Under the pieces are notes generated by a model. That model saw nothing but the letters and a program-made list of their open reading frames with translations, was not told where the DNA came from and did no database searches. From assembly GCA_026419785.1 (NCBI GenBank), contig JAODTK010001333.1, positions 62,001 to 126,000 of the forward strand: 64,000 bases of DNA, written 5' to 3'. The stretch's first letter is position 1. Each line of letters begins with the position of its first letter. The stretch is from Sclerodactyla briareus (lineage: Eukaryota; Echinodermata; Holothuroidea; Dendrochirotida; Sclerodactylidae). A program made the translations under genes and the position numbers. Positions 35,370-45,874 of the stretch are shown piece after piece.

Positions 35370-36150
35370 CGCGTTTCGTCTTGTAGCGCAATAACTCTCC
35401 ACACTTTTGTCCGTTTGAGCCGAAACTTGGCACACATGTCGCCTTATGAAATCTCCGGATGAGTTCGAAATGGGCGTCGCCACTGAACGGGGTCCGCTAA
35501 TTTGCTTGATTTCCTCTTTCCACATTGTAAGATTTCCGTTAGCGCAATAACTCCGTTAACGCTTGAGCCGATTGATCTGAAACTTGGTATACTTGTCCGC
35601 CCGAGTGAAATCTCGGATGCGTTCGGAAGTGGGCATCGCTGCAATGGCTGGGGGCCGCTACTTTGCATAATTTTCGCCGAAATTTCAAGTTAGTCGGATT
35701 GAACGAAACTTGTGGGTAGGGACTATAGTTGAATTCCCGAAAAATAGTGGAGTGTCATTTCAAGGTCATCAAGTCAAGTTTGTGAAATTTATGATGCGAT
35801 TTGCCAAACTTTGTTAGAATTTGAACGAACTTGGTGGGAACGAACTATAGTTGAATCCGAAAAATGTGAGTTATTTCAAAGGTCATCGGAGGTCCAACTT
35901 GGCAAAAATTAGATGCGTTTTCTCTAACTTTGTCGATTTTGAACGAAACTTGGGTGGATGTGGGCTACATTTTGTTTCCTCACAGAGTTACAGTTCTTTC
36001 AAAGCATCATGTGTCAAATTCGCATAATTCCTGTGCCTATCAACACCATGGATTCAACAAAACTCGGTGATGAAGTTGTCTTGGTTTCCTGACCAAAATT
36101 AAGGTCTTTATGGGGTGTTAGAATCTTCTTCCCAAGGATTGCTCAAAAGT
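35370..36150 (+). repeat. Family A-related repeat with two nested tandem periods
   Basis: Two copies (35,376 and 35,539) of a ~163-bp unit begin TAGCGCAATAACTC and contain TTGAGCCGA, GAAACTTGG and GTTCG(G)AA(A)(G)TGGGC(G/A)TCGC. They are followed by three copies (about 35,665, 35,790 and 35,910) of a ~125-bp unit with (T)GAACGAAACTTG(G)TGGG, ACTATAGTTGAAT and CAAGGTCATC. The latter unit links it to the 9.8, 38.2 and 46.3 kb copies. Neither terminal signature is present, so it is partial. Confidence 0.75.
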
Positions 36151-36689
36151 GGGGATATTCACGTGGGCCGTTTACCCGCCTACCCATGTCTCTTATGTAT
36201 CCTCACACATGCGACTACAAACCCTTGATAATCCAATATGTATTGAGGCACACGCGCTCCTTCTCGCTTCGCTTTCCTGAATCTCTTCAGTGGCAGAGGG
36301 CGATGAAATACAGATTTGCCTCTGCATCACAAGATCGTGTTAAATTTTGTTCATATTGCTAGTGCCTGTTCAACACTCGCGGATCGCACAGCGTCAATAG
36401 TTGTACGACATTAAGTTTGAGACCATAGAAATTGATGGAAACAATTGCTAGGTCTTATCATTCAGTCGCTATTTGAATTTCAATACGGCCGTCCGCCCTC
36501 TGGCGCATTTAGGACGTTTTAGAACGCGATCTCTAACCAGCATCTCGAGAACCCGTATTCATGGGACCAAAGCATAACACGTATTCCTATGGTAGTCAAT
36601 TCCGTGAGCTACGCCGCCCGATTTTGATTTTAGTGAGACGATTTCATTCCAGCGCGGGGCGGAAGTGAAATTGTGTCGAGTTGCATTTT
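36151..36689. other. No recognisable gene
   Basis: Short frames only. Confidence 0.4.
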
Positions 36690-37430
36690 CCTCATCTCCT
36701 GTTCCCGCCTTCCCCTTTTTTTTCATCTCCCGGTAAATTTCTAGCTCTTCTTCTCCTTCCCCTTGTCTTTCTTTTCACTTTCTATTACCTTCCTTCCTTT
36801 TTTCTTCTTATATTTATTCAAGTTTCCTTTAATTCTCTCCCGTTTCTTCGATTTTTTTCTCGTCTTTTTTTTTATTCACGGATTTTCCTCCCCGTTCTCT
36901 CCATTCCTCCGACATCCCCAATCCCTCTCTTCCTTCTTCGTGCCCCTCTTACCATTTCTGGGTAAAATTTCTAGCTCTCTGCTCTCCGTTTCACTCTTCT
37001 TTCTGCTGTCTTTCCCCCCTGTCGGTCCCTCTTTCTTCCCTTCCCCCCCCCCCCCTTCTCTTCCTTTCCGCCCTCCGTTTATCCCTGTGTTGCTTCCCTT
37101 TCTCTCCTGTTTCTTTTTCTTTCCTCTCCCTCTCCACAAATTCTCCTCTCCTTTGACATATGTTTCCCTTTCTTTCCCCCCCAACGTTTCGCTAAATTCT
37201 AGCTCTCTCTCCGGCTTCCCTCTTTTTCTTTCCTTTTTTCCTCTCCTCTTCCGCTCTCTCCTTTCGCTTTTCTCCCTCTTTCTCCTTCTATGTCTTCTTT
37301 TTTATCCTTTCCCCCTTTTCTTCCCCTTTTTTTCCTTTTTGCCCTCTTTTTCCTCTCCTCTTATATATTTTTCTCCCCGTTTGTTTTTGTCGGTGGTCAC
37401 CACCCCGCCCATCCGCTGGCTACGCTACTG
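36690..37430 (+). repeat. Pyrimidine tract with ~229-bp tandem period
   Basis: About 740 bp that is nearly all C and T on this strand. The landmark GGTAAATTTCTAGCTCT recurs, with changes, at 36,732, 36,961 and 37,190, so the tract is three units of about 229 bp. It ends in CCGCTGGCTACGCTACTG (about 37,413-37,430), shared with the 3.2 kb repeat. The 255-codon frame across it, the longest in the window, is F/P/S/L-rich low complexity and should not be treated as a gene. Confidence 0.85.
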
Positions 37431-37796
37431 CCCTCGTACCCCCATCTTAATTTTCACTATGGCGACCAGCAGACCTATTTTCAATTGTGAATCGAGGTAT
37501 TGCAAGCGGAGAGTTGTACGATGGAAATAGCTAGCTGAACTCGCATATTGGTGGGCAACGATTTCAAAGGCGATCCAGGAGTCTGACAGTTCAGTAACTG
37601 TCAATCGCCGACATCTGTATTTCAATATGCCGCCATCTGACGATTTAGAATGATGTTTTTTTGTTTTTTTTTCTTTCGATATCTCGACCAAGAACACTAT
37701 AGGTCTTATTTTAGTCGTCCCTGAGGGGGTCAACAGACCATGTCTACATCTTTGGTCTCTTGCATAGCCGTTATCTCGAAGTTGACCCCTTTTTTC
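37431..37796. other. No recognisable gene
   Basis: A 102-codon minus-strand frame (37,425-37,733) is unrecognised. Confidence 0.4.
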
Positions 37797-40100
37797 ACGC
37801 CTGAACTTTGTTCAAGAGAGACATCGTGGTCACTTGTGTGTGTGTGTTCTGTCTGTCTGTCCGTCTGTCCGTCTGTCTTGGTTGTCTTCTGTCTGTCTTG
37901 TCTTCCGTATGTGCGGTTGGAGTATCTCCTGAACGCGTGGAAGCCATCATGCTGGATCGTTTTGTGGATGTGCGCGTGAAGATTTGCCGATGTGCACCCT
38001 TTTCGTCCGAAAGACGCATACTCTTTGCATAATTTGCATATTTAATGAATTTGGCCCGGAAGCTTGTGGACAAGATAACTCTTGATCGTAATGCATTGGG
38101 CTGCAGTTCGGGGTATATAACAACTATGAAGTGTACACTAACTGATTAGATTCCTGCATTAGTATGCAACAAGTAGTCCTATTTGCATAATTCTGCGATA
38201 TGTTTGAAGTTCGTGATTTTGACGAAACTTGGTGAATGTTTATCTATAGTCCCAAAAATTTTAAACAGTAGGACGAAGGTCACCAAAGGCATTTAATGTT
38301 ACTAATTTTGCAATTTACCTAGTCAATTTGCAAAGTTATGCAGATTTTAAGTTGGTTTCTCCTCATGAAACTTGGTGGAGATGGACGCCTTGCTCCTGAT
38401 AAATATACAATGTGGAAGGTCCTTAAGGTCATTTATTGTGAATAATTTGCATAAAGTACGCAATTTTTCGAAGTTTTGTTAAATGGCCAATTACAATTGG
38501 AAAGAGAGCAGTCCAGGTTGCTCGATAGATTTTCATGGTTAATTGTTTTGGTTCAGTGGATCCAACAACATCTAAAGACAAGGTAAAAGTCAAAGGTCAA
38601 GTGTTTAAAAAATATTCTTATGTTAGGAGTTACAGGCAAAGGAAATAACTGCGTTCAATGTTGGGTAGTGTGATATAGCTCTGGTTGTGCTTCATAGACG
38701 AAAACTAACTCCCTCTTGATCTGACACCTGGTCTTCAAGCTACAAGTGGCCAAAGGTCGATTCGAAAACTTTTGGGCGATAGCATTAGGCGTGGTGGTAT
38801 CTTGATGACATAATGCTTTGGGGCTTGGTGCATCACATCGAGGCCAGCATTTTTTCCTAAAACCCGTCATGTCATCAAAGGTCCTGTAAGGTCACTCTGG
38901 ACCAAGAACTGCCCAATAATAACATTTCCTGCAACAGCTTCTAATGACTGTGGGTGATATGGCTGGAATTTGGGGCATGCAGCATATTTCAATGGTACAT
39001 TTTTCATAAAACTGTAGGTCATTAAATGTCATTCACTGGGGGGGGGGGTCCGTATGGACCAACTAATGCCACCTAATAACATTCCCTTCAATAGCCTCCA
39101 AAGACTGTATGTGATAGGCTGATGTTTCGAGACAGTGCTCATGTTTATGATGTGACTTTCATAACACTGTTATGTTATCAAAGGCCATGTTAATTATCCA
39201 AATTCTTAATTGTGATAAGTATTGACATTAGTAAAATGGCCCCAACAAAACTCCATACATGTGTTGATTATTATTTTCCCCTCTCGTCTACCCATTTAAG
39301 AACGGTATAGTCTAGCTCAGCATTACTATCATTATAGCAGAACTATCTATTTGAATTTGTTTCACTCTTCAACTTTCAACCTCTCAGGTATGGTATTCCA
39401 TTCATCGTTAACTAGTATTCCTATCGTAACAGACAGAGATTTCATTTTATTGTCTTATTTCAACTCAGGGCATACCTGTTGACAAACTGTAGAGGAACAT
39501 GGTTGCCCAATTGATTGAGCCGCTGAGTTACAGTGGAATCCCTACGGTATATCACCTATATATAGCCACAGTCCAGCAATACAGTAGGGCCATGCCAACA
39601 GCCAACAGCCTTAGGGTGTCAGGTTACACACGGGATGCTTGGCAAGTAGCTGTGAGAGGGAGTGGGTGTGTACTCCCTCGGGAGTTAAATTTACTGATAG
39701 CAGGATTTATATAAAAAGTGCATACTCTTTGATGCTAGATGCTATTGCTATATTTCATGTTTTTTTTTTTTGTTCTTTTTTTTTTCCTTCATTCCACTTA
39801 TTTCTATAATTATCGCTATATAAACTTGGCCTATTATGATATTATTACATTATTAATTTACATGACGAGGTCTTCCGTGCGTCTACTTGCCTTATTCTTC
39901 CCAATTTCAAGTGTCTTTGATTTTCACGAACCTTTCGAAGAGTATTGGAGAATATTTGAAGTCGAAACTGTGTCAGTGGAATTTCCGTGACTATTGTGTC
40001 TAATTTTCCTTGTAATTGTTTGCAAAGTGACTGAAAAGAACTACATCACTGATCGCGCAACCAGGCGAGACACTGGGGGCGATCGCCTTGTTCTCGATCA
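37797..40100 (+). repeat. Family A repeat, longest complete copy
   Basis: The left end is a stem-loop CCTGAAC-TTT-GTTCAAG at 37,800-37,816, followed by AGAGACATCGTGGTCAC. The right end is CAACCAGGCGAGACACTGGG with the palindrome GGCGATCGCC at 40,078-40,087. Inside are GCATAATT and GACGAAACTTGGTG words (38,180-38,400), then a single copy (about 38,625-38,900) of the segment that is tandem at 10-11.4 kb. Length is about 2.3 kb. No coding potential, so if it is a transposon it is non-autonomous. Confidence 0.75.
37843..37905 (+). repeat. GTCT/GTCC microsatellite
   Basis: GTCTGTCTGTCCGTCTGTCC and continuing units, just inside the hairpin end of the family A copy. Confidence 0.9.
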
Positions 40101-41270
40101 GGTGTTAGGGCAGTTATAGATGCAGGAGCAGTCTTGAATCTTCTATCTGGAGGCAACCATACGGTGGACTATTCTGAGCATGGCGTTTGGTAGCTGCCCT
40201 GAATTCTTTCAACGACTTTAGTGCTCATTTCGGGGGCGGAACTGAATCATGTTATGTAATTGTATCCATAGATCGTACCCGTACTTACTCTGTACTTACC
40301 TTAATGGCCACCATCTTGAATATCTGGTATCTGAACATAATTTATCAGACATGAGTCAGTTGAATAACTAATCTTTCTATCTTTCTGGGTTCAGCGGACC
40401 AATACAATACAGCATGGCATCCCATGGTATGTTAACCAGTGCATCACAATTGTAAGATGAAAAGGTCACTATTCCCAACATCATAATAGACAAGGGCGCC
40501 ACACTAATGAATCTTAACAGAGGGCCTCAAGGCAAGAAAGGAGCAACGTTGGTTACTCGTATGTGTATGAGACCCTTATGAAGTTGGGGGAACGACCCCC
40601 TCCCTCTACCCCCCCCACTTAGTTGTTTGCATTAATACAAACCATTGACGACACGTGTTCAGATCTTGTTATGAGAACGTTTTGCTACTATTGCTAACAC
40701 TTGGTGACTTTAGGCCCACTTAGTGGCATGTGCTTTTTTGTCGAGATTCGATCGTTTCGCCGTGTTCTATTTGGCGCGTTTCCCTCGTATAAGGTGTGTC
40801 ACCCGCGGTATTGAAGCACCTAACAACCGGGCACAGCGGTCGGAGTCCAATTTGAAGCGAGAGAGCTGGGGCTAATCAACGTGGCGTCTAAGGCTCCTCT
40901 ATAATTTCTTCCTTTCTCTTGGGCGGTCCAATTCCCATTTGAGGAGGCCCCAAAGGCACTGCCACACAACAAGTGCACAATTGAAGCCCCCGTCTGCACC
41001 GCCCCATCAATTGAAACTGACTGTAGGGAACCTAAGCTTCCATAGAAAGGATGAGGGGGGGGGGGAAGCTATTATGTTGCATGCCGTCGAAAGACCTGGT
41101 GCTAGCATACTGCGATGTCACTCAGAAAGAGTATTCGCAGGAACAAATTGCTTTTTGTACATACCGTCCCCTGCACTCGCACTTGCATTGTATCCACCTT
41201 CGAACCAACATTATCATACATTGTTTCATTGCTCATGGGTAGGCAAACTGTTGAGTCACGTGGTAGCTCT
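40101..41270. other. No recognisable gene
   Basis: A 158-codon plus-strand frame (40,939-41,415) runs into a poly-A tract and encodes nothing recognisable. Confidence 0.4.
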
Positions 41271-41272
41271 AA

Positions 41273-41342
41273 ATGTTATCTGGGAGAATCATAAGCCACA
41301 TGGGCTGAGATTACGGGCTTTGCATAGTATTCGGTTATCAGT

Positions 41343-41379
<37 letters not shown>

Positions 41380-41442
41380 GTTATCTTGAGAGAATCATCA
41401 GCCACCTGGGATTAGATTACGGCTTTGCATAGTATTCGTTAG
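41273..41442 (+). repeat. Direct repeat of ~65 bp flanking a 33-base A run
   Basis: ATGTTATCTGGGAGAATCAT through GCATAGTATTCGGTTA (41,273-41,338) is repeated with a few changes at 41,378-41,440. The two copies are separated by an uninterrupted A homopolymer at 41,344-41,376. Confidence 0.9.
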
Positions 41443-43357
41443 CACATACATGATCACACTAAGTTGCCTAACTAAAGTTATTCTTGAAAAAAATACCATT
41501 ATCTCACGAATGATCATTTATGAGGCCAATCCGTGATATTCACAGCATGAGAGGAAGCCTAATCCACTGAATATTATGACATCCGCAGTGGGGGAGGACT
41601 AGAGGAGATGATACAAAGCTGGATTATGCTAACCACGAAATAACTGACCTAGGCACTGTATTTTTACAGTTGTACTTTTCATTCTCATTGCTCATGAACC
41701 GATAAACTAACAAAATGCATTGCTATAGTAATGCATGTGAGTTTGTCTCTCTCACGAGGGTGTCTCTGCCTCAAACACGTTTCAACTGGTAGTCGTTAAA
41801 GATCCTAGTCTTACAGAAGTACGAAGTGGACTCCTTTGACTATCCATTCTGCATCTCTGGGTAGGTATAGTTTATTTTAAGTACGCCTCTCAGGCTGCCA
41901 CGCTCACGCCTGCCTATAGATAATATTGGAAGATATATTGTATCAGTGTACATTTACATGCTCACGTCTTCAGATTAAATTGGGTCAATTTTCTCGGAAT
42001 CTGCTAGCGGTTAGAGGTATTGACGTTGAGAAAATCCTCGCCAAGCCATGATTCCTCCATTACATTCATGAGATTGCGCAGTATTACGGTTCACCCTACC
42101 TACAGCTCGTCCCACGTTCGTGACGCGAACCGAACCTATTTTATTGCCCGTATTCGACTATAAGACGCTATTGAGAGAGGATGAGGAATCAACCGAACTG
42201 AATAGGGACGGATCTACTAGAGAACTTTAGTCAATCAGTACAAACTGTGCCCTCTGCGCACTCACCCGAGAGACGGTCGAACTTGCCTACCCGCCCATTG
42301 TCGGCAGCACTGGCACGCACGACAAACACCACTAAAACTCTCAGAATTATGAATGACGAATGATCCCCACCTAGTTTATGGACGACTACGATACGTAGGT
42401 ACGTCTCTTTAGTCTGCACTCCAGCCTATAGATATATTGGACATATTATTTTATCAGTTTACCATGTACATGGTCACTCTCAGTTAAATTGGGTCCTCTT
42501 CTCGATCTGCTAGCGTTTCGAGGATAATGACGTTTGGCGCACGAAATTCATGCGCGAGATATCAACCATAATTGCATCTTTACTTTCGAGCATGGCACCA
42601 CAGAAATTAGGGCAACCATGGAGCGAATGCCTGTTCCCGTTTTGCGTTTTGATGGTATATAATAATATTATGTACAAAGTTCAGCTTACACTTCCCGTGG
42701 CAAGAACCACATATCTATCTACGCAATGGGGGGGGGAGGAGAGCGTGGGACCCATTTCTATACTCTCCATCACGCCTCTGCTCGAATTTCCGATTTACAT
42801 ATTCCTTCGTTTAACACCAACCACACTATTCTCATAGCCCCTCCGCGACGCCCATAGCTACTGATCATACAGGCACACGTGTCCACTATCACTAACTACT
42901 GTCGTGTAGTTCAACATCAAATTTTATGTGAATAAATAAGGCAAACTATATCAGTAACAACTGATAAAGGTTAGGAGCTCTCGTCCGCCATTACTTATGG
43001 GGCTAATGGAATCGATGGATCAAGCCATCACGTGTTGGGCTAATGATTCATTTCGTAGGCCATAAACGTGTTCAGGAAATGTTATATCACTAAACACTGA
43101 CCTTCACCGTGTTCCGCCAAGGCCAACGACACTAGATAGGTCTATGGAATGAAATGTGATCGGTAAACTTTCTGCATCGACTCGTCTCAGTCAATGCTAT
43201 TCATATACCACAAAGATGCAATGCGAAACATAGTGACTGAGCCAATTCGGAGTTCTCCCATCCACTTTTTTTGCAGTTCTGAGAATTAGGCTCATTCGAT
43301 CCATTAGTTCTTGACAGTTCGTAAGACCCTCGGATGTAAGATGTGTAGGGGGGATGG

Positions 43358-43402
43358 TGGATCGACACATGGCACTACGGTACCGCTCAGCCACGCTACA
43401 TC
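43358..43402 (-). mobile_element. Possible tRNA-like SINE head
   Basis: On the minus strand TAGCGTGGCTGAGCGGTACC contains TGGCTGAGCGG, a perfect match to the Pol III A-box consensus. GTGTCGATCC follows about 15 bases later as a weak B box. The spacing is shorter than in a real tRNA. A related sequence lies at 54,607-54,640. Confidence 0.35.
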
Positions 43403-43905
43403 TACTAACTGACCGACTGACCGACTAACTGACTGACGACTGACTGTTGGTGGTAGATGGAACCGAATTGACGTATTGACTACGGGAGCTCGAGGCGATG
43501 TCACCATAACGAGCGTGGCTTGTTGTAAAAATTCTTCTACTGGCTGACCGCAAAGTACGTCCCAGAATGATTGGAAGACGGCAAGGTGAGTTGAGGCCCA
43601 CAGCCACGTGTGGAGCGAACTGTGGCCGATAAAATATATTCGTAGATAGTTGCCCAATAGCAGCGTGGAGGATTTTAACACATCATCAGTTATTAGTTGG
43701 GCCGCTGACATGTTTTTTTTTTTTTTAAGTTTTTTTTTTTTCCAAGATCAAAATCTACATGTATCGGTGCACACGTATTACGACACAGTCACTCCCGGAC
43801 GCGGATTGAAAAAAAAAGATAATTTCGAATATTGATGGTAGGTTTTTGAGTTTATGTTCTGTGCTAATACGAGAACTTGTCTTGTTTACGGTAGTAGATG
43901 TAACC

Positions 43906-43907
<2 letters not shown>

Positions 43908-43940
<33 letters not shown>
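43908..43940. repeat. A run, 33 bases
   Basis: Uninterrupted A homopolymer. Confidence 0.95.
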
Positions 43941-43943
<3 letters not shown>

Positions 43944-44318
43944 CAATGTCGACTGGATAGTTGTCAAATAGCGATATGTAATCGTGTACGATCCACATAG
44001 GAGTGGTAATTCATTAAATTACAGATTAAACCAAAGCCAGAAGGCGCATGATTCATTGACTCATATCTGACACCTTTGGTATTATATTGCGCCTTGCGAC
44101 GCAGCGGAGTTTTTTGGGTGTCACTTCCGTAGCACATTTTCACCACCCTATGGTGTTATCGGTGTGTTTATTATTCATTACTGTCTCACGGATCCCTTGA
44201 GACCTTTTTATATGCCTTACACTAATTCGCGGCTATTCTCTCTCCGTATTTTTTTGGGACACATCTCTAGTCTGGTGCTGCTTTATTCCTGATTACAGTG
44301 AGTGAGGTTTGTCATATC

Positions 44319-44705
44319 CTAACATATTACCAGCTTCCGACTGGCTCCCGTGTACACGATCATTGTATTATGGCTCCTCAATATTCCTGGATTTAATGGA
44401 TCATCAAGCACGACTAGTTCCCATAGACAGACCCCTGCCAGGGTGACTACACACAGAATATTGACTGAGTCTCGGGTTGTCAAAGAGGCGTTGTGCACGG
44501 TTACACGGAATTTATTCTCACGTTCGTGATATTGAAATTTGTGCTCCACCCAGAGGATGCGGGGGGGGGGGGGGCAGATTCTTTCGAAAATCAGGAGCAG
44601 CCAGCACTTGTAACCCTTTTGACAGACTGCAAGACTGCTCGTAGCACTTGTGTCATATTCAACTCTATAATTTCCCTTGAATCTGTATCGCGGGAGGCTA
44701 ATCAA
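44319..44705 (-). CDS. Putative V-set immunoglobulin domain (CD300/pIgR-like) fragment
   Basis: An open minus-strand frame of 128 codons resembles the V-set Ig domain of pIgR/CD300-type receptors. From residue 10 it reads NYRVEYDTS followed by LAVCQKGYKCW (residues about 25-35), comparable with the first-cysteine region and the KYWCK...C second disulphide of that family. It then reads HERENKFRVTVHNASLTTRD (about 60-80), matching the D-strand-to-E-strand (F/T)VTI.NL...DSG.Y.C succession, and SVNILCVVTLAG, where DSVNILC has the spacing of DSGTYWC. The usual G, Y and W in that box are replaced. A PPPP inside comes from a 14-base G run (plus strand) and may be an expansion or a sequencing problem. 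The start methionine is not expected to be real, since such domains are normally separate exons. Clear splice sites were not found. It could be a genuine exon, a relict, or a chance resemblance. Confidence 0.42.
   Translation of the reverse strand: MISLPRYRFKGNYRVEYDTSATSSLAVCQKGYKCWLLLIFERICPPPPRILWVEHKFQYHERENKFRVTVHNASLTTRDSVNILCVVTLAGVCLWELVVLDDPLNPGILRSHNTMIVYTGASRKLVIC
44561..44574. repeat. G run, 14 bases, inside the Ig-like frame
   Basis: Length variation here would shift or restore the reading frame of the putative Ig domain. Confidence 0.95.
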
Positions 44706-45019
44706 AACATCTTCCGTTGGACTTTGAATACCTCAGTCAGGTCAAAAGGGCTACGTTGTGAGGGAGGCATAACTGACTCAACTTGACATTTGGTGTCTGG
44801 TCGTAAACGTGGCTCAGCCTGACGGTCAAATGGGTAAACTATAGCTGATTTAGTACACGAACTCTGGCACCTCAACCCCTCGTATCACCGACTCATTTGG
44901 CGTGCATGCTGTTTATCCATAATCTGACGCATTAAGACTCCTCATTGAGATCCATAAAGTTTCTACTTTTTGCTTTGCTGAAAGTGGCCAAACATTCAGT
45001 TTTTCGCTAATTTCTATTT

Positions 45020-45265
45020 TTTCCCAGAAATACCCAATCTCTACCGATCAACAATGGGGATCATGTTCTCCTCATAAGAAGCTACACACCAAACTTTGGA
45101 TCATGCATCTGGACTGCTGTGTTAGCTAGGATTTCGACCTTGACCTCTGATGACCTCAGATACTCTGAGCTGACCCCAAAACAACGGGATCCTGCCCTCA
45201 TCTCAGGACACAATAGCAGCAGGATCTACTCAGATTTGATCAGCTATCATGTTCACAAATAAAGC
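45020..45265. repeat. Family B scrap, left piece
   Basis: CAATGGGGATCATGTTCTCC, CTCATAAGAAGCTACA, TTGACCTCTGATGACCTCAG and CTGACCCCAAAACAA reproduce one dimer of the 19.7-21.4 kb array. Confidence 0.8.
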
Positions 45266-45694
45266 GTCATAAGACTCACACACACGCACACCTAAATATA
45301 GACTCGACTGCATAGATAATCTCTGATTTCGTAAGATCAAAAGGTGTAGAACAGGATCGCACTGAGCATTGAACCCCATGGCATAAGAGTCGCGAACTCC
45401 CAAGAGACCGAACCTCGAGGTACGTCAACAAGGATGATGTATCCTATGCTTGTTCTGACGTTCATATTAGAAATAAAGTAGTACCATAACTGTTTGCTTC
45501 CCTGAGTTTGTAATGTAACGTAAAAAACGTATTGCATTTTGAAAGAAAAATCATTCCGTGACCATTGTACTTACGGTGTGGGAGACCCATAAGGATCCGC
45601 ACCCTCTTCGGTAACGCGAAGCTCCAGCTGCTCCAAATTAGCGAAGTTCTTCTCTGTCACCAAAACATTCCCACTATCATTCACATGAAGACCA
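45266..45694. other. Unassigned sequence between two family B pieces
   Basis: May be an insertion that split a family B unit. Includes a short CACACACGCACACC run and a 66-codon minus-strand frame of no recognisable identity. Confidence 0.35.
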
Positions 45695-45800
45695 TCGGTT
45701 ATTGTACTAAAATTCATGTACCCATACTATTGTAAAACTGTACTCATCATGGGAAGCGTATGCCAAGTATGAACTGGTCCTCGAGGGAAGTTCCGTTTAG
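45695..45800. repeat. Family B scrap, right piece
   Basis: TACTCATCATGGGAAGCGTA and CCAAGTATGAACTGGTCC match the second half-unit of family B. Another dimer half (ATTCATGTACCCA) lies just before. Confidence 0.65.
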
Positions 45801-45874
45801 TGCTTGCCGTAACGTTGAAGCATTAACACACACTTATACACAATTGCGCATGCACGCAGGCTAGCATCATTTTT

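Larger units (their letters stand above)
41443..44318. other. No recognisable gene; homopolymers and a GACT microsatellite
   Basis: Contains CTGACCGACTGACCGACTAA-type repetition at about 43,400-43,445, T runs at about 43,711-43,741 and a poly-A run. The 135-codon minus-strand frame (43,304-43,711) runs through the microsatellite and is not credible. Confidence 0.4.

Noticed and set aside
36763-37530. 255-codon open frame, the longest in the window
   Set aside because: It is an F/P/S/L-rich translation of a pyrimidine tract with a tandem period, and neighbouring frames are equally open.
40939-41415. 158-codon plus-strand frame
   Set aside because: Ends in a lysine run from the poly-A homopolymer, with no recognisable family.
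43304-43711. 135-codon minus-strand frame
   Set aside because: Runs through a GACT microsatellite giving a serine/valine/arginine-rich artefact.
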